64,000 nt of DNA from Megamerina dolium. Its lineage: Eukaryota > Arthropoda > Insecta > Diptera > Megamerinidae. The position numbers and the translations under genes are program-made. The stretch is taken from NCBI GenBank assembly GCA_963854835.1, contig OY978528.1, positions 41,028,960 to 41,092,959 on the forward strand. The letters run 5' to 3'. Below, piece by piece: positions 1-11,024 of this stretch. The notes under the pieces were generated by a model. The model was given only the letters and a program-made list of their open reading frames with translations. It ran no database searches and was not told the origin of the DNA. Position 1 is the first letter of the stretch; each line of letters begins with the position of its first letter.

Positions 1-1
1 G

Positions 2-370
2 TCGAAGCTCATCCAGTGTTTGAAGCTGCAGAATCCAGGTGTCCCGATGGATGACTGGTCGGTCATTAAGATCGAAGAGCAGCAGCGCAACAGCCAACCA
101 GTCCTTCTGCTTATCTGCAATGAGTCCCTGGGGGTACTTGAGCAGAGAGAAAATAAGCTTCGGTTTGGCATCAGGGAGGCCAAAATGAAGGTGTTTCCGG
201 CCTCGGTGGCTCCGGATGATAACCTGGAAGAGGTTGATGACGCCAACAAGCTCCTAGAGGGGCTCAAGCTGGCTGAGCCGGCCGGGGAAGGTGCCTCGTC
301 ATCAACCGCGCAAACTGGAAGTGCGCCACAAACCAGCAAACAAGGAGTTGCTGAGAGTGGCGCAGATTAA
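2..370 (+). pseudogene. LINE ORF1 C-terminal fragment (DUF4780-like)
   Basis: This is the end of the first ORF of the LINE and is open to the left edge. The visible 120 or so residues include a conserved-looking block, MDDWSVIKIEE, then LLLICNESLGVL. A low-complexity Ser/Thr/Gln/Gly tail follows. In insect LINEs of this type a DUF4780-like protein occupies ORF1 and is thought to bind element RNA; both the family match and the role are inferred. The stop at 368-370 overlaps the start of the endonuclease frame, as in a compact two-ORF element. No zinc knuckle is visible in the part present. Confidence 0.6.
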
Positions 371-1053
371 CTTGCAGCATGCCAAAGCAGCCTCTGACAA
401 CCTCATAATCCTTCTCAGAGAGGAGGACATCGACATCTGTCTTATACAGGATATGGCGCTCAAAGATTATGGGTCTGTACACCAGGGACTACAACCTTTT
501 TTATACGCATGGTGAAGGTAAGCCAAGGGCGTGCATCCTGGTAAGGAACACAATTAACGCTTTCTTTCTACCTAATTTTAGTTCTTACGATGTCGTAGTG
601 GTCAAGATCGAGTCGCAGAGCGGTCGTAGTCTCATGATCGCTTCAGCGTACTTGTCGCATGACCGTCCAGCGCCTCCCGAGGAGGTCCAACGGCTCATCA
701 ACAACATCAGTAACAGCAAAGAGGATGCTCTATTGGGCTACGACGCCAATGCCAGACATGCGATTTGGGGAAGCAGCGAAACAAATGAGCGAGGTGAGTC
801 TCTTTTTGATTTTATAATATCCTACGATCTCAATATTTGTAACAGGGGCGATTCACCTACCTTCACTTTCCCCGGTTCGCAAACCTGTAGGAGGTGGGAA
901 GAAGTCCTTGATATTACACTCACAACTAACTCTCCCGACCTTGTAATTCGTAACTGGACAGTTTCGAAACGAATCTCCCTGTCGGATCATCGAATGATTC
1001 TCTTTGACCTAGGCTGGGAGAAGGAGATTAGACAACCACATAGAAACCTTTGG
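291..1053 (+). pseudogene. LINE endonuclease domain, frameshifted
   Basis: The domain belongs to the exonuclease-endonuclease-phosphatase family that nicks target DNA for target-primed reverse transcription. Visible motifs are QINLQHAKAA (N-terminal Asn), LGYDANARHAIWG (catalytic Asp/Asn pair) and LSDHRMILFD (the C-terminal SDH). The domain is split between two frames: 291-515 carries the start, and 469-1065 carries the rest beginning GLYTRDYNLF. The usual catalytic Glu motif reads IQDMALKD here, so that Glu appears replaced by Asp, or the region was damaged when the frame broke. After LFDLGWEKE the sequence passes straight into RT residues, marking a deletion. Confidence 0.82.
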
Positions 1054-3188
1054 TTAAGGAGCTAAAGGAGATCTTCCGTGCTTGTATTCGCTACAACCAT
1101 ATCCCGACTACATGGAGGAGAACAAGGGTGGTTTTCATCCCCAAATCGGGTAGAAGAGGACATGAAATGGCCAAGGACTTCAGGCCAATAAGTCTTATGT
1201 CCTTTGTATTAAAAACTCTAGAAAGAATCTTAGACTTATATATACGGGAGCTTCTAGACGAGAAATCTTTCTCTTCAGTACAGCATGCGTACTTGAGAGG
1301 GAGGTCTACAGAAACTGCGCTACATGAGGTGGTACGCACAGTGGAGAGGTCCCTATTGTATAAACAATTCACTCTGGCGGCGTTTGTTGACGTAGAGGGA
1401 GCGTTCAATAACGTCAAGGCGGACTCCATTAGATCCGCCCTTGCCAGGACAGAAACAGCAGAACCAATTAGAAATTGGATCTCATCCTTACTCACTAACC
1501 GCGAAATAACAGCTGAGCTAGGGGGTGCAAAACGTAGTAAGCGGGTACGTAGGGGCACACCGCAGGGGGGCGTGCTGTCCCCCCTGCTCTGGCTCATAAC
1601 TATAAACGATATCCTTGTGGAACTTAACGCAAATGGAGTTAAGATTGTAGCGTACGCTGATGATGTGGCGATTCTAGTCTCGGGTCCCTTTCCTTCCGTG
1701 ATGAGTGAAATCATGGAAAGAACATTAGCAAAACTAAGTAGGTGGGCACAAGATTGTGGCCTTAGGTTGAATCCGGATAAGACGGAGTTACTGCTCTTTA
1801 CGAGAAAGTACAAACCACCTACCTTCAGACTACCAACAGTAAATGGACAGCAATTAATCCTATCGAACAGTACCAAGTATCTGGGACTGACTATAGACTG
1901 CAAACTGAATTGGAAAACATGCATCGAGGAGAGAGTACGGAAGGCCTGCATCGCTTTCTATGCTTGCAAATCGATGTTTGGTAAGAAGTGGGGTCTAAGG
2001 CCGAAAATGGTACTCTGGATGTACCAAGCGGTAGTGAGACCGGTGTTGACCTATGGCTCTGTAGTTTGGTGGGAAGCTCTACGGAAGAACTATAACACCA
2101 ATAAACTACGGAAAGTTCAGCGCACTGCGTGCGTTGGTGCCACTGGGGCATGTCGCACCTGCCCTGCAGCGGCCTTAGATCCTATTTTGAACCTCCTTCC
2201 AATTGACTTGCACATACTATGTACTGCATCGCAAACGGCACTCAGACTCAGGGAATCTGGATGTTGGAAGTGTACTCAACAAGGACACAGTAGCATCCTT
2301 AGGAATGTACCAATAGATTTAGTTGACAACAGGACGGACTTCTGCCCTCGCAAGCTGGCTTTTGAGAGAGGCATCAAGGCCGTATTTCCAAGTAGAAATG
2401 AGTGGAATAAAGGTGGGATCCTGACTGGTAGGGAGACACACATTTTCACTGATGGTTCCAAAATGGACTCTGGAGTTGGAGCAGGAATCTATTCGGAGTC
2501 CTTAGAAATATCAACGTCCGTAAAACTTCCTTCTTATTGCAGTGTGTTCCAGGCGGAGGTATACGCAATTCTGCAAGCATGCGAATTGCTCCAACAAAGG
2601 AACATAACTGGAAAGGCAACAATTCTCTCTGATAGCCAAGCAGCTATAAAGGCGCTAGCCGCGCTAACTGTTAGCTCAAAGCTGGTCGGAGAGTGTAAAC
2701 AAATAATAACCGCAATATCTGCCTACCTCGAAGTATCAGTTATCTGGGTTCCAGGACACAAGGGAATCGCAGGCAACGAGAATGCTGATGAGCTAGCTCG
2801 CAGGGGCTCGTCTGCAGACAATGAACGAACACCCTATGCCGATGTAGGTGTTCCCCTAGCTGAAGCCAAGGGGATTATTCAAAAACACTACCTAAACAAA
2901 GCGCAGCGGAAATGGACTAGCACCACGACCTACACAATTTCAAAAGCCACCTGGCCAGACTACAGCGAGAAGAGGACAAGGAGCCTTCTGAGTAGATCTA
3001 GGGCCGTCACACACAAACTAATAGCAGTATGCACAGGCCACTGGGCCATTGGTACACATGCGGAGAAAATGGGTATCCCGCACAACGACCACTGCAGAAG
3101 CTGCAACGACATCACCGCTAAGGAGACGGTAGAGCATTTCTTGTGCAAATGCCCGGCCTTATCCAGAAACCGATTAACATCCAGGTAG
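1050..3188 (+). pseudogene. LINE reverse transcriptase-RNase H polyprotein, N-terminally truncated (712 codons)
   Basis: The frame is long and open but lacks its N-terminus. RT blocks in order are VVFIPKSGRR, KDFRPISLMSF, the aspartate block AFVDVEGAFNNV, GTPQGGVLSPLLW and the catalytic box YADDVAIL near residue 205. The thumb contains STKYLGLTIDCKLNWK. RNase H follows with FTDGSKMDSGVGAG (about residue 470), FQAEVYAIL, LSDSQAAIKAL and WVPGHKGIAGNENADELA, so all four acidic and His positions are present. A Cys/His cluster (CRSCNDITAKETVEHFLCKC) ends the protein, as is typical of the clade. The apparent start Met lies inside the deletion junction. The enzyme is probably non-functional because the first fingers motifs are missing. 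Confidence 0.9.
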
Positions 3189-3364
3189 ACCTTTCTTTGA
3201 TAACCTAGGACAGGTATCTAAAATAGAGATCTCCCATATACTTCAGTTCATAAACAACTCCGGCTGGTTGTAACATATCCTTCAACACTCAGTTGGTCTT
3301 AGCGAGATTTATGGCTCAAAACGGCATTCTATTTGCTACTTGAGCGACCAGGGTCGCAGCCATT

Positions 3365-3385
3365 CTACCTACCTACCTACCTACC
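3365..3385 (+). repeat. (CTAC)n tail of the LINE
   Basis: Five CTAC repeats end the 3' UTR that follows the RNase H stop at 3188. Several LINE clades end in short tandem repeats instead of poly(A). Errantivirus coding sequence starts immediately afterwards, so this marks the 3' insertion boundary. Confidence 0.75.
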
Positions 3386-3765
3386 ATAATAATTTCAAAG
3401 ATTTTGTACAAAACAAAATAGCAACGTTAGAGGATGAAGTTATATTTATGGGACAAGCCTACCAAATAAACAATGATATTTCACTTTTACGGGACCATGT
3501 AGACAATATTGGACAAATAATTTTCTCAAGCAAACTTGGAATAATCCCTACAGATATATTGACGAAGACAGAGTTAAATTTGATAACAGACTTCGACAGC
3601 TACGTGAATATTAGAGTAACCGTTGCTTTTCAAGACGAGACGATTATAATAATCCTCAAAATCCCACAATATTATAAAACCATTTTATCGAAAATTATAT
3701 TTGTGCCTATTCCTAATGTAAATAATATGTAAGTCAATTATGTTAAGAAACAATGAAATACTAGT
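3386..3765 (+). pseudogene. Errantivirus env remnant, part 1 (interrupted by BEL element)
   Basis: The open frame 3340-3732 starts artificially in the preceding LINE tail. From about 3390 its residues resemble the ectodomain of insect errantivirus envelope proteins (baculovirus-F-like fusion protein, gypsy/ZAM type), with heptad-like hydrophobic spacing around DHVDNIGQIIFSSKLG. The frame continues past a stop at 3730-3732 to 3765, where the BEL/Pao element begins, and the env sequence resumes at 11487. The N-terminal half, including any signal peptide and cleavage site, is missing because the LINE abuts on the left. In active errantiviruses this protein mediates membrane fusion. Here it is a broken relic. 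Family assignment is by pattern recognition only. Confidence 0.68.
3761..3765. repeat. Target-site duplication, left (BEL/Pao)
   Basis: The sequence CTAGT directly precedes the LTR start TGTCT and is repeated after the right LTR at 11482-11486. Five base pairs is the usual duplication length for BEL/Pao integrases. Confidence 0.9.
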
Positions 3766-4241
3766 TGTCTAAATCCCTTTAGACAAGCCATATGGTCAGT
3801 CCCTGAAAGAAGAAAATGAATAATGAAATAGAATTTATATAATGAATTAAGTATACTTACGTCCTCCTAAAACAAGTTATACTTACCTTAACTTTCATAC
3901 TCACCATATGGCAACCCAACTCTCCACATAAATTCACCTTTTATGTTGGGTTTTCGCGGTTCGCGTTGTGATCGACCGATGTTATCATCTATACATTCGG
4001 TCCTTTAAGATTTTTCCAGCGAGATCGTGCCATTCCGCGCCGTTTTCATTCTTATTTAATAAATCCAAATTCGAACAATTTTTTATAGATATACTGACAG
4101 TGTACTAATTTAACTTAAACGTTTAAACGTATATACATACAGTGTACTAATTCAACTTAAACGTGTAAACGTGTAAATAGAAAATAAAAATACGTATATT
4201 TCAATAACAAACGTTTAAATAATAAATGTGTAATTTATTCA
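3766..4241 (+). repeat. BEL/Pao 5' LTR
   Basis: The LTR starts TGTCTAAAT and ends TTATTCA. It holds an AATAAA-type polyadenylation signal around 4059 and a short internal direct repeat built on CAGTGTACTAATT (about 4098 and 4140). It carries 19 bp near its 5' end (about 3775-3793) that the 3' LTR lacks. Confidence 0.92.
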
Positions 4242-4259
4242 TGGTCCTTCAAACCGGAA
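4242..4259 (+). other. Primer-binding site (tRNA-Tyr-like)
   Basis: TGGTCCTTCAAACCGG follows the LTR directly. It is complementary to a tRNA 3' end reading GAAGGACCA, which fits tRNA-Tyr. The tRNA identity is from memory of the acceptor stem and is tentative. Confidence 0.6.
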
Positions 4260-5009
4260 ACAAGAATCAGCGAAATAGAAAAGAAATGAGTAAATCTGTG
4301 CAAATTATGTATATGGAGTGCAAAACATTAAAAATCAAAGACAAATATTAACAACACATAAAACGAAAACAAAATTATTTGGTTATTGCAGTGTTGAGTT
4401 ACTTAGATGAGTTTTGATATTTACAATGTAAAAAAAAAGAAAAAAACGGCATACAATAACATACATAGGCATATGTGTACATAACTAAAGAAAACATGTA
4501 CATGGTTCAATAAAAACAAAAAATAAATAGTACATAAACAAGCGGCAAATTAAAGTGTACATTAGTGCGGCTCAATAAGAATTTGCATATTTTAAATAAA
4601 ATTTTTTATATAAATATTAAAACATATATTGGAAATTCGAAAAATACATTAGTGTGGTTCAAAAAAAAAAAAAGGAAACAAACGAAATTTTTTTTTTTTT
4701 ACTTAGAACAAGAACACAAGGATAATAACAACACAGCAATATTGGGACAGCAGCACATCATTGTCACAAACACCAGCAGACGAATAACCAGATAAGATTG
4801 TTTTTATATACATATACATATATATATTCTCACACATATTATATACATATTTTGATATATTCCCATATATATATCACATATACTCTTCTATATATTCTCA
4901 TATATATATTTCACTTTGGTATATATTCACTTATATATACACAAATTTCATTTCTTATATATCCACACATATATACATATATACATATATTCTCATATAT
5001 ATTTTTTTC

Positions 5010-5042
<33 letters not shown>

Positions 5043-5376
5043 CCCTTAAATATATACATATTTCTCCTTTTATTATATATTCTCATATATTATATACACC
5101 GTTATATATTCTCATATATACGTATATACACATTTCTCTTTATATATATTCCCATATATATATATTTTTTTTTGTGGAATTCACACTTTCAGACTGCAAT
5201 TTCCTTGCAGCAGCATATTTGGAAAAAAATCTAATTTACACAATTATATCGATAACATTTCTGTTATCAATCGATAAATTTCTCTATATCGATATCGTCG
5301 CATAATCGATCAGTGCTTTTTGGTGCATTTTTTGATACTCTCGTCACTCCACAAACCTTAATAGATTCGGTCAAAT
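4260..5376 (+). other. BEL/Pao 5' leader, AT-rich, no gene
   Basis: About 1.1 kb lies between the primer-binding site and the gag ATG. It holds A-rich tracts and, at 4797-5170, degenerate tandem units. Small open frames here (4565-4795, 4798-5049, 4916-5305) are low-complexity Tyr/Ile/His strings produced by the repeat and are not genes. Confidence 0.7.
4797..5170. repeat. Degenerate TATATATTC(T/C)CATA minisatellite in the leader
   Basis: Units built on TATATATTCTCATATATA or TTCCCATATATA recur roughly ten times, mixed with a pure (TA)n run at about 5014-5040. The tract probably grew by replication slippage after or during element evolution. Confidence 0.75.
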
Positions 5377-6891
5377 ATGCCAGTGACGAAATCACCAGAA
5401 AAGCAGGAAGTAGCCTCTGAAGGTCGTAGGGCAGAGTCAGCTGGCGCTATTCCAAAAGGCGCAGTGGAAAAAATGCCAAAAGTTCCATCCGAAACAAAGA
5501 AAACTCCTAGAAAAAGAGCTTATGACCCCTCCATGAATGAGTTCATTTTCGAGGCGGACAACCTGGTGCATTTCTGCACGAAGTTTTCAACAATTCCAGT
5601 TGAAAACTTAACACCTTCTCTCCTGAAGGCTAAGCTCGAGTACTTGAGCTGCTATTATGATCAAGTCAAGTCCACGTTTAGAAGAGTAGGTTTAACGGAT
5701 GAGGACGAGCTGCCCAGTAATTTCAAAATGGCAGCGAGAAATAAAATGGAACTCTGCCAAGAGCGCGTGCACACCATAAAAGCACAGATTTCGGATCTCT
5801 TAGAAGTTCAATCAGCCTCCAGATTGGAACTTTCATCACAAGCAGAAATTACCTCTATTTCTACAACAGAGCAGGCAAATAATTCCGCGATTTGCCTGAC
5901 TGTTCCTACTTGTGATACCGAAACATTTTCCGGCGGGTACGAAGAATGGACGTCCTTCCGCGACATGTTTACTGCGGTTTACATAAACCACCCTAAACTC
6001 TCTTCTGCCCAAAAACTGTATCATCTCCGATACAAAACTGCAGGAAAAGCTGGAGCTATTGTGAAGCAGTACGCGCTCAACAACGAAAATTTCGAGTTGG
6101 CATGGAATGCGCTAAAGGCCCGCTTCGAAAACAAGCGAATTCTGGTCGATAAGCAGATAAAAACTCTCTTGAACCTCCCTCAAGTGAGTTACGAGAATAG
6201 CGAGGCAATTCAGAAATTGCAAACCACGATCAATAATTCTCTGTCCGTCTTATCCTCTCAAGGCGTCTCGACAGAGAATTGGGACCCGATCCTGGTGCAT
6301 ATCTGCTGTTCAAAACTGCCTGAAGATTCCTTGGCTCTCTGGGAACAATCCCTAAGTTCCCGCAAGGATCTCCCAACATGGCAGCAAATGGACGAATTCC
6401 TGACTCTAAGGTACGAAGTCGTGGAGAGGCTCAACAGCGTCAAGCCAAATAAATCAGGATTTCCACAAAACAGATCCCAGAACAAAACCCAAAACTTTTT
6501 TGCAGAAAGCAATCGGACATTCTCTTGTCCAATCTGCGAAGCCGCACATTCGCTTAAATCCTGTGAGCGGTTTAAAAAGTTAGTTGTTCGTGATAGAGTG
6601 AGGCTAGTTCGAGAACACAATCTCTGTGAGAACTGTTTGGCCTTCACTCACCATAAGCGGGACTGCAAGAGCAAACATTCCTGTTTGCAATGTCAGCGAA
6701 GGCATCACACGATGCTTCACATACCCGCAGACAATATTCCCAGTAGGAACACCAAGGTTTTGGCGCAAACCTCCACGCTTCAGCCACATAATAAGAAAAA
6801 GAGCACGCAGCAGACAATAACCCCCTCAAGAAACTCGAGAAGCCGGAGATCTCAGGACCTATCATCCGAAGATGAGCAACCCTGCTCATAA
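5377..6891 (+). pseudogene. BEL/Pao Gag (504 codons to first in-frame stop)
   Basis: This is the N-terminal part of a single gag-pol frame. A basic N-terminus is followed by a helical region and a DUF1759-like capsid region at about residues 185-330 (TFSGGYEEWTSFRDMF, then LPEDSLALWEQ). Three Cys/His knuckles lie at about residues 387-450 (CPICEAAHSLKSC, CENCLAFTHHKRDC, CLQCQRRHH). The protein would form the particle and package RNA. The stop TAA at 6889-6891 interrupts a frame that continues in register into protease, so it is read as a nonsense mutation and not a normal gag end. The ATG at 5377 is the first in the frame. Confidence 0.88.
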
Positions 6892-7575
6892 TGCTCCAAA
6901 TCTTCTTCAAAGGTGCAAGCATTGTTCACCTCAAATGAAGAAAGAACTCTTTTACCCACAGCTCTTGTCTCTATAGAGCATCTTGGAGAACTTCACAAGG
7001 TTCGAGCACTCATCGACCAAGGTTCTCAACGAACATTCATCTCTACCAAGGTACAACATCGGCTGCGGCTTCCTTCGCAAGCAACTCACGTCGAAATTTC
7101 TGGAATGGGTGGTAAAACCATCCAAAACTCTAACCAGACTTGTACCGTTACGTTAGTCGCCCCAAAGGCTAATAAAAAGTTACAGACACGGGCAATTGTA
7201 CTCTCACAATTGACCAAATTTCTACCCACATTTAAAATTTCTAAGCTCGATTGGCAGCAATCCGAAATGTTAGATTTGGCTGACCCGAAATGCTTCGTGC
7301 AGGCGCAAATTGACATGGTCATAGGTAGTGATTTGATTCCTCAAATCCTCCTAACCGGAATCCGCCATAATATCTGTGGAAGCCTTCTCGCACAGAATAC
7401 GATATTTGGCTGGATAATTAGTGGCCCTATCTCTCAAAAAGTGTCAACATTCTCGACACAGGTAGAGGAAGTTTCCAATGAACTTTTTAGTTCTCAACTA
7501 AGGAAGTTTTGGGAACAGGAAGAAGTCAATCAGCCAGCTCAAGTATCGGAAGAAGATATAGCCTGTGAAGACTAA
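6892..7575 (+). pseudogene. BEL/Pao aspartic protease region (DUF1758)
   Basis: The region is in the same frame as Gag, beyond the premature stop. The active-site motif appears as ALIDQGSQRTFIS, where D-Q-G-S replaces the usual D-S/T-G; this Q-G form is common in Pao-type proteases. It is followed by VEISGMGG and DMVIGSDLIPQIL, then FGWIISGP. The enzyme would cleave the polyprotein. A second in-frame TAA at 7573-7575 ends the open stretch, and sequence after it continues in the same register to a third stop at 7867-7869. Confidence 0.85.
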
Positions 7576-9985
7576 TATCAGAGGACCACATCTCGTAGGT
7601 CAGATGGAAGATATGTGGTCAGGCTTCCATTTAAATCCAGTTTTCCCGCTCTTACGGCTCTTGGTCACTGCCGAACCATAGCTTATAATCAATTTCGCAG
7701 TATGGAGAAACATTTTTCAAAGAAAGGCAATCTCAAAGCCATTTACGATGAGGTTCTCGAAGAATACCTCACGCTGGATCATATGGAACCCACAGGCTCG
7801 CATGAAATCATCTCTGATGGCAAGTATTTCTCCTTTTACCTGCCACATCATGCAGTGGTGAGGCCATAAAAGAAAACCACCAAAGTGCGTGTTGTTTTTA
7901 ATGCCTCAAGAAGCAGCGGCTCAGGCCATTCTCTTAACGACGTATTACATATTGGTCCCATATTACAACCAGATCTCATGGTTCTCATCCTGAAGTGGCG
8001 ACTATATCAATTCGTTTTCAATGGTGATGTACAAAAGATGTACCGACAAATTCTTGTCCACCATGACGACCAGGATTTCCAGCGAATTCTCTTTCGCAGG
8101 TCACCAAATTCTTCAATTCAGGACTTCCGGTTGAAGACAGTCACATTTGGTGTAAATTGCGCTCCATATTTAGCCATTAGAACACTGCAACAATTGGCTA
8201 AGGATTCCAAGAAGAATTTCCCTCTCGTGGAAAAAATAATCTTCAAAGAAACCTATGTGGATGACGTATTATCTGGTTCACATACAATTCCAGATGCAGT
8301 AGAATCTTTATCTCAAGTGATACAAGTCCTCAACTCCGCAGGATTTCCATTACGAAAGATTACTGCAAATCATCCTAAAATTTTAGAAAATATACCAAAA
8401 TCAGAACTTCTCGATTCTGATTTTCTAAAATTCGAAAGTGCCAGTGCCACAAAAACCCTTGGAATACGATGGAATGCATTGACTGACACATTCTCGTACT
8501 CAGTATCGCCCATCGAAACAACATCCGCTGCTACCAAGCGTCAAATTTTATCTGCCGTTGCGAAACTTTTTGACCCGGCAGGATGGCTCTCGCCCATCAT
8601 GACTCAAGCCAAGCTGCTTCTCCAAGAGCTCTGGTTAGAAGGCACCGACTGGGATGAATGCGTGAAACCCAGATCGCTCATCAAATGGAATGTATTTCTG
8701 GAGAACATTTCGTCCATTGGTCTCATCGAAATCCCTCGATGGGTACAATTCTCTCCCAAGAAGCGAATCCAGCTTCATGGATTTTGTGACGCTTCAGAGA
8801 AAGCGTATTGTGCAGCCCTGTACATACGATCAATGGACATGAATAATCAAATATCCTGTCATTTACTGGTGGCTAAAGGGAAAGTTGCACCTCTGCAGAC
8901 GGTCAGCTTACCACGTTTGGAATTGTGTGGCGCCGTTTTACTTTCGCACCTAGCCAAGTCCGTTAAAGAAACTTTAGATGTCGAAATCTCAGACATATTT
9001 TTCTGGTCCGATTCTCAAATCGTTCTCGCATGGCTGGAAAAACCACCTCACACATGGAAAACGTACGTCGCTAATCGTACAGCCCAGATACTCCAAAACG
9101 TTGGAAATGCTATCAGGCGCCATGTCATCAGCAGCGAAAATCCAGCTGATTTGGGTACATGCGGATGCAAGCCCCAAGATCTTGTGTCCAATACTCTTTG
9201 GTGGAATGGCCCTGCATGGCTTCATCACCCCGAAGAACCCTGGCCAAAACCAACAATTTCCAGTACTTTGCCCCCCGAGCAAAGGAAAGTAGAGGTTCTT
9301 CTCACGTTAGATGACCATACCGACATTCTCGATCGGTTCTCATCATTTTCAAGGGCACTACGTGTGATTTCTTACGTTTTTCGTTTTGTCCATAACGGAC
9401 TCTCTAAATTGCGAAAATCTTCTCCAATTTCGAATTCCTCACTCTCGCAGGACGAAATTCGTTTCGCAAAAAGCCGGCTAATTTCGTTAGCCCAATGGCA
9501 ATATTTTCCCAAAGAGCTGAAGGCTCTTCTCAGCTCAACCGCAGTCAGCAATAAAAGCTCTTTGCTGACTTTAAATCCTTTTCTCGACAAGGAAAATCTC
9601 ATGAGAGTAAATGGTCGATTAGTTCATTCGGGTCTTAGTTATAGTGAGCGCCACCCCATAATTCTTCCTGAAAAATCCCGATTTTGCGTTTTGTACCTCG
9701 AGTTTCTCCATACTCTGCTCCTACACGCAGAACAAAGGCTCATGTTCCGAATGGCTCGACAAGAATTCTATATTCCTCGTCTTAAGCCCCAAATAAGGAA
9801 ATGCATATTTCTATGCAAAGTTTGTACCATCCACAAACAAAATGTTCGATCACAGATTATGGCAGCTCTGCCGCCTGAACGGTGTACCTTGTCGGTACCT
9901 TTCGCGACCACAGGTGTTGATTTTTTGCAGGGCCATTCCAAATTAAAGCATCTACGCTTCGAACTGCTGCTTTCTCAAAGGGTAT
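7576..9985 (+). pseudogene. BEL/Pao reverse transcriptase-RNase H and integrase N-terminus
   Basis: After the in-frame TAA at 7867-7869 a long open stretch runs to 10041. RT features are [23 protein letters not shown] (first Asp) and YVDDVLSG (catalytic pair, nucleotide about 8255). RNase H shows [30 protein letters not shown] and [12 protein letters not shown]. The integrase zinc-binding part is near 9720-9840 (C-ending cluster KCIFLCKVC). The coding frame is lost at about 9980 by an indel, after which integrase continues one frame over. The 712-plus residue stretch is well preserved apart from this. Confidence 0.9.
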
Positions 9986-10776
9986 GTGGCTGTATATGTA
10001 TGCTTTTCCACAAAGGCCATTCACTTGGAATTGTGCTCTGATCTCTCTACAGAGGCATTCCGCGCCGCATTCGCCAGATTCGTTGGCAGAAGAGGACTTC
10101 CCCGCAAAATCATGTCGGATAATGGTACAACTTTCGTTGGAGCTCAAAGAGCCATGAGTAAAGAATTCCTCAAATTCTCGAAGGAGATGTCCAAAGATAT
10201 TCTGGCCCAATACTCTCCGCAAGGTATGGACTGGGTTTTTATTCCTCCCAGTGCGCCTCACATGGGCGGTCTCTGGGAGTCGGCAGTCAAAAGCTTTAAG
10301 GCTCATCTCAAAAAGACTGCCGGCAATCACAAATTCCGCTTCGAAGAGTTCTCAACTCTGCTCCATTGTCTCCCCTCTCTCAAGATCCCAACGAACTGAT
10401 AGCGCTAACTCCAGGTCACTTCCTGCGAGGTGCTCCACTAACGGCCTTGCCCGAACCCAACTCGGAAGATATATCCCTAATAAACCGATGGGAAAAACTC
10501 AAGGCGCTTCACCACCAGTTTAGCCGCAGATGGAAAACTGAGTACCTACTAGATCTGCACAAACGCTACAAATGGCAACACCCTCAAAAGGAGCTGGAAG
10601 TAGGTCAACTGGTGGTCATCAAGGATGAGCTGCTGCCCCCCAACGAATGGTGTCTCGGACGCGTCACTCATTTGTATCGAGGATCTGACGGCCACATCCG
10701 TATCGCAGATATTCGGACCAAATCGGCCGTTCTCAAGCGGCCCATAGTAAAATTATGTATTTTGCCGCTCGCGTAA
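9986..10776 (+). pseudogene. BEL/Pao integrase core and DUF5641-like C-terminus, frameshifted
   Basis: The integrase catalytic triad is visible as GVDFLQG (nucleotide about 9915, in the previous frame), MSDNGTTFVGAQ and GGLWESAVKSF. A short deletion and frame change near 10365 removes the conserved stretch that normally follows FSTLLH, and the frame then returns to that of gag. The C-terminal domain reads LTPGHFLRGAPL, EVGQLVVIKDELLPPNEW and GRVTHLYRGSDG, typical of Pao elements (DUF5641). The stop is at 10774-10776. Integrase would join the cDNA to the host chromosome; this copy cannot make it. Confidence 0.87.
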
Positions 10777-11024
10777 AATCATAATATCCAAAAAAAATCT
10801 CTTTTTTTTCGCTATCAGAGTTTGGCTCAAGCCCTTAAGCTAATTCAGTTTCCCAATTCGTCGAGCAACGACATGTAGCTTCCTCCTCGAGAAGCTCCCA
10901 GCCTAGACAACGACCGACTCCCAATGTTCGTCGGAGGACAGCTCGAGCGATCGAGGACACGATCGGCTCACTGTCTCGTCTACGAGATGCACTCAATTAA
11001 TGCACGAGTGCATGCGGGCCGCGA
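10777..11024 (+). other. BEL/Pao 3' untranslated region
   Basis: This is non-coding sequence between the polyprotein stop and the 3' LTR. The purine-rich stretch just before the LTR (GCGGGCCGCGA) may be a poor polypurine tract. Nothing else was recognised. Confidence 0.5.

Larger units (their letters stand above)
1..3385 (+). mobile_element. LOA/R1-type non-LTR retrotransposon, internally deleted, enters from left edge
   Basis: The order is ORF1 C-terminus, AP-like endonuclease, reverse transcriptase, RNase H, a short 3' UTR and a CTAC tandem tail. A LINE with RNase H after the RT fits the LOA/I/R1 group; the exact clade is inferred. The 5' part lies outside the window. The endonuclease is frameshifted near 465-515. 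At about 1050 the endonuclease joins directly to the middle of the RT fingers, so the linker and the first RT motifs are missing. The copy is therefore dead. It appears to be inserted in an errantivirus remnant that resumes at about 3386. Confidence 0.88.

Noticed and set aside
1091..1951. 286-codon antisense open frame
   Set aside because: It lies opposite the RT coding sequence and shows no domain. It is a shadow of a long coding region.
3340..3387. Start of the env-like ORF at 3340
   Set aside because: These codons lie in the LINE 3' UTR and its CTAC tail. The env similarity begins after about 3390.
4797..5170. CRISPR-like array
   Set aside because: Repeats are short, degenerate and AT-only with no unique spacers, and the window is eukaryotic.
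4565..5305. Three Tyr/Ile/His-rich open frames
   Set aside because: They are products of AT-rich minisatellite sequence in the BEL leader.
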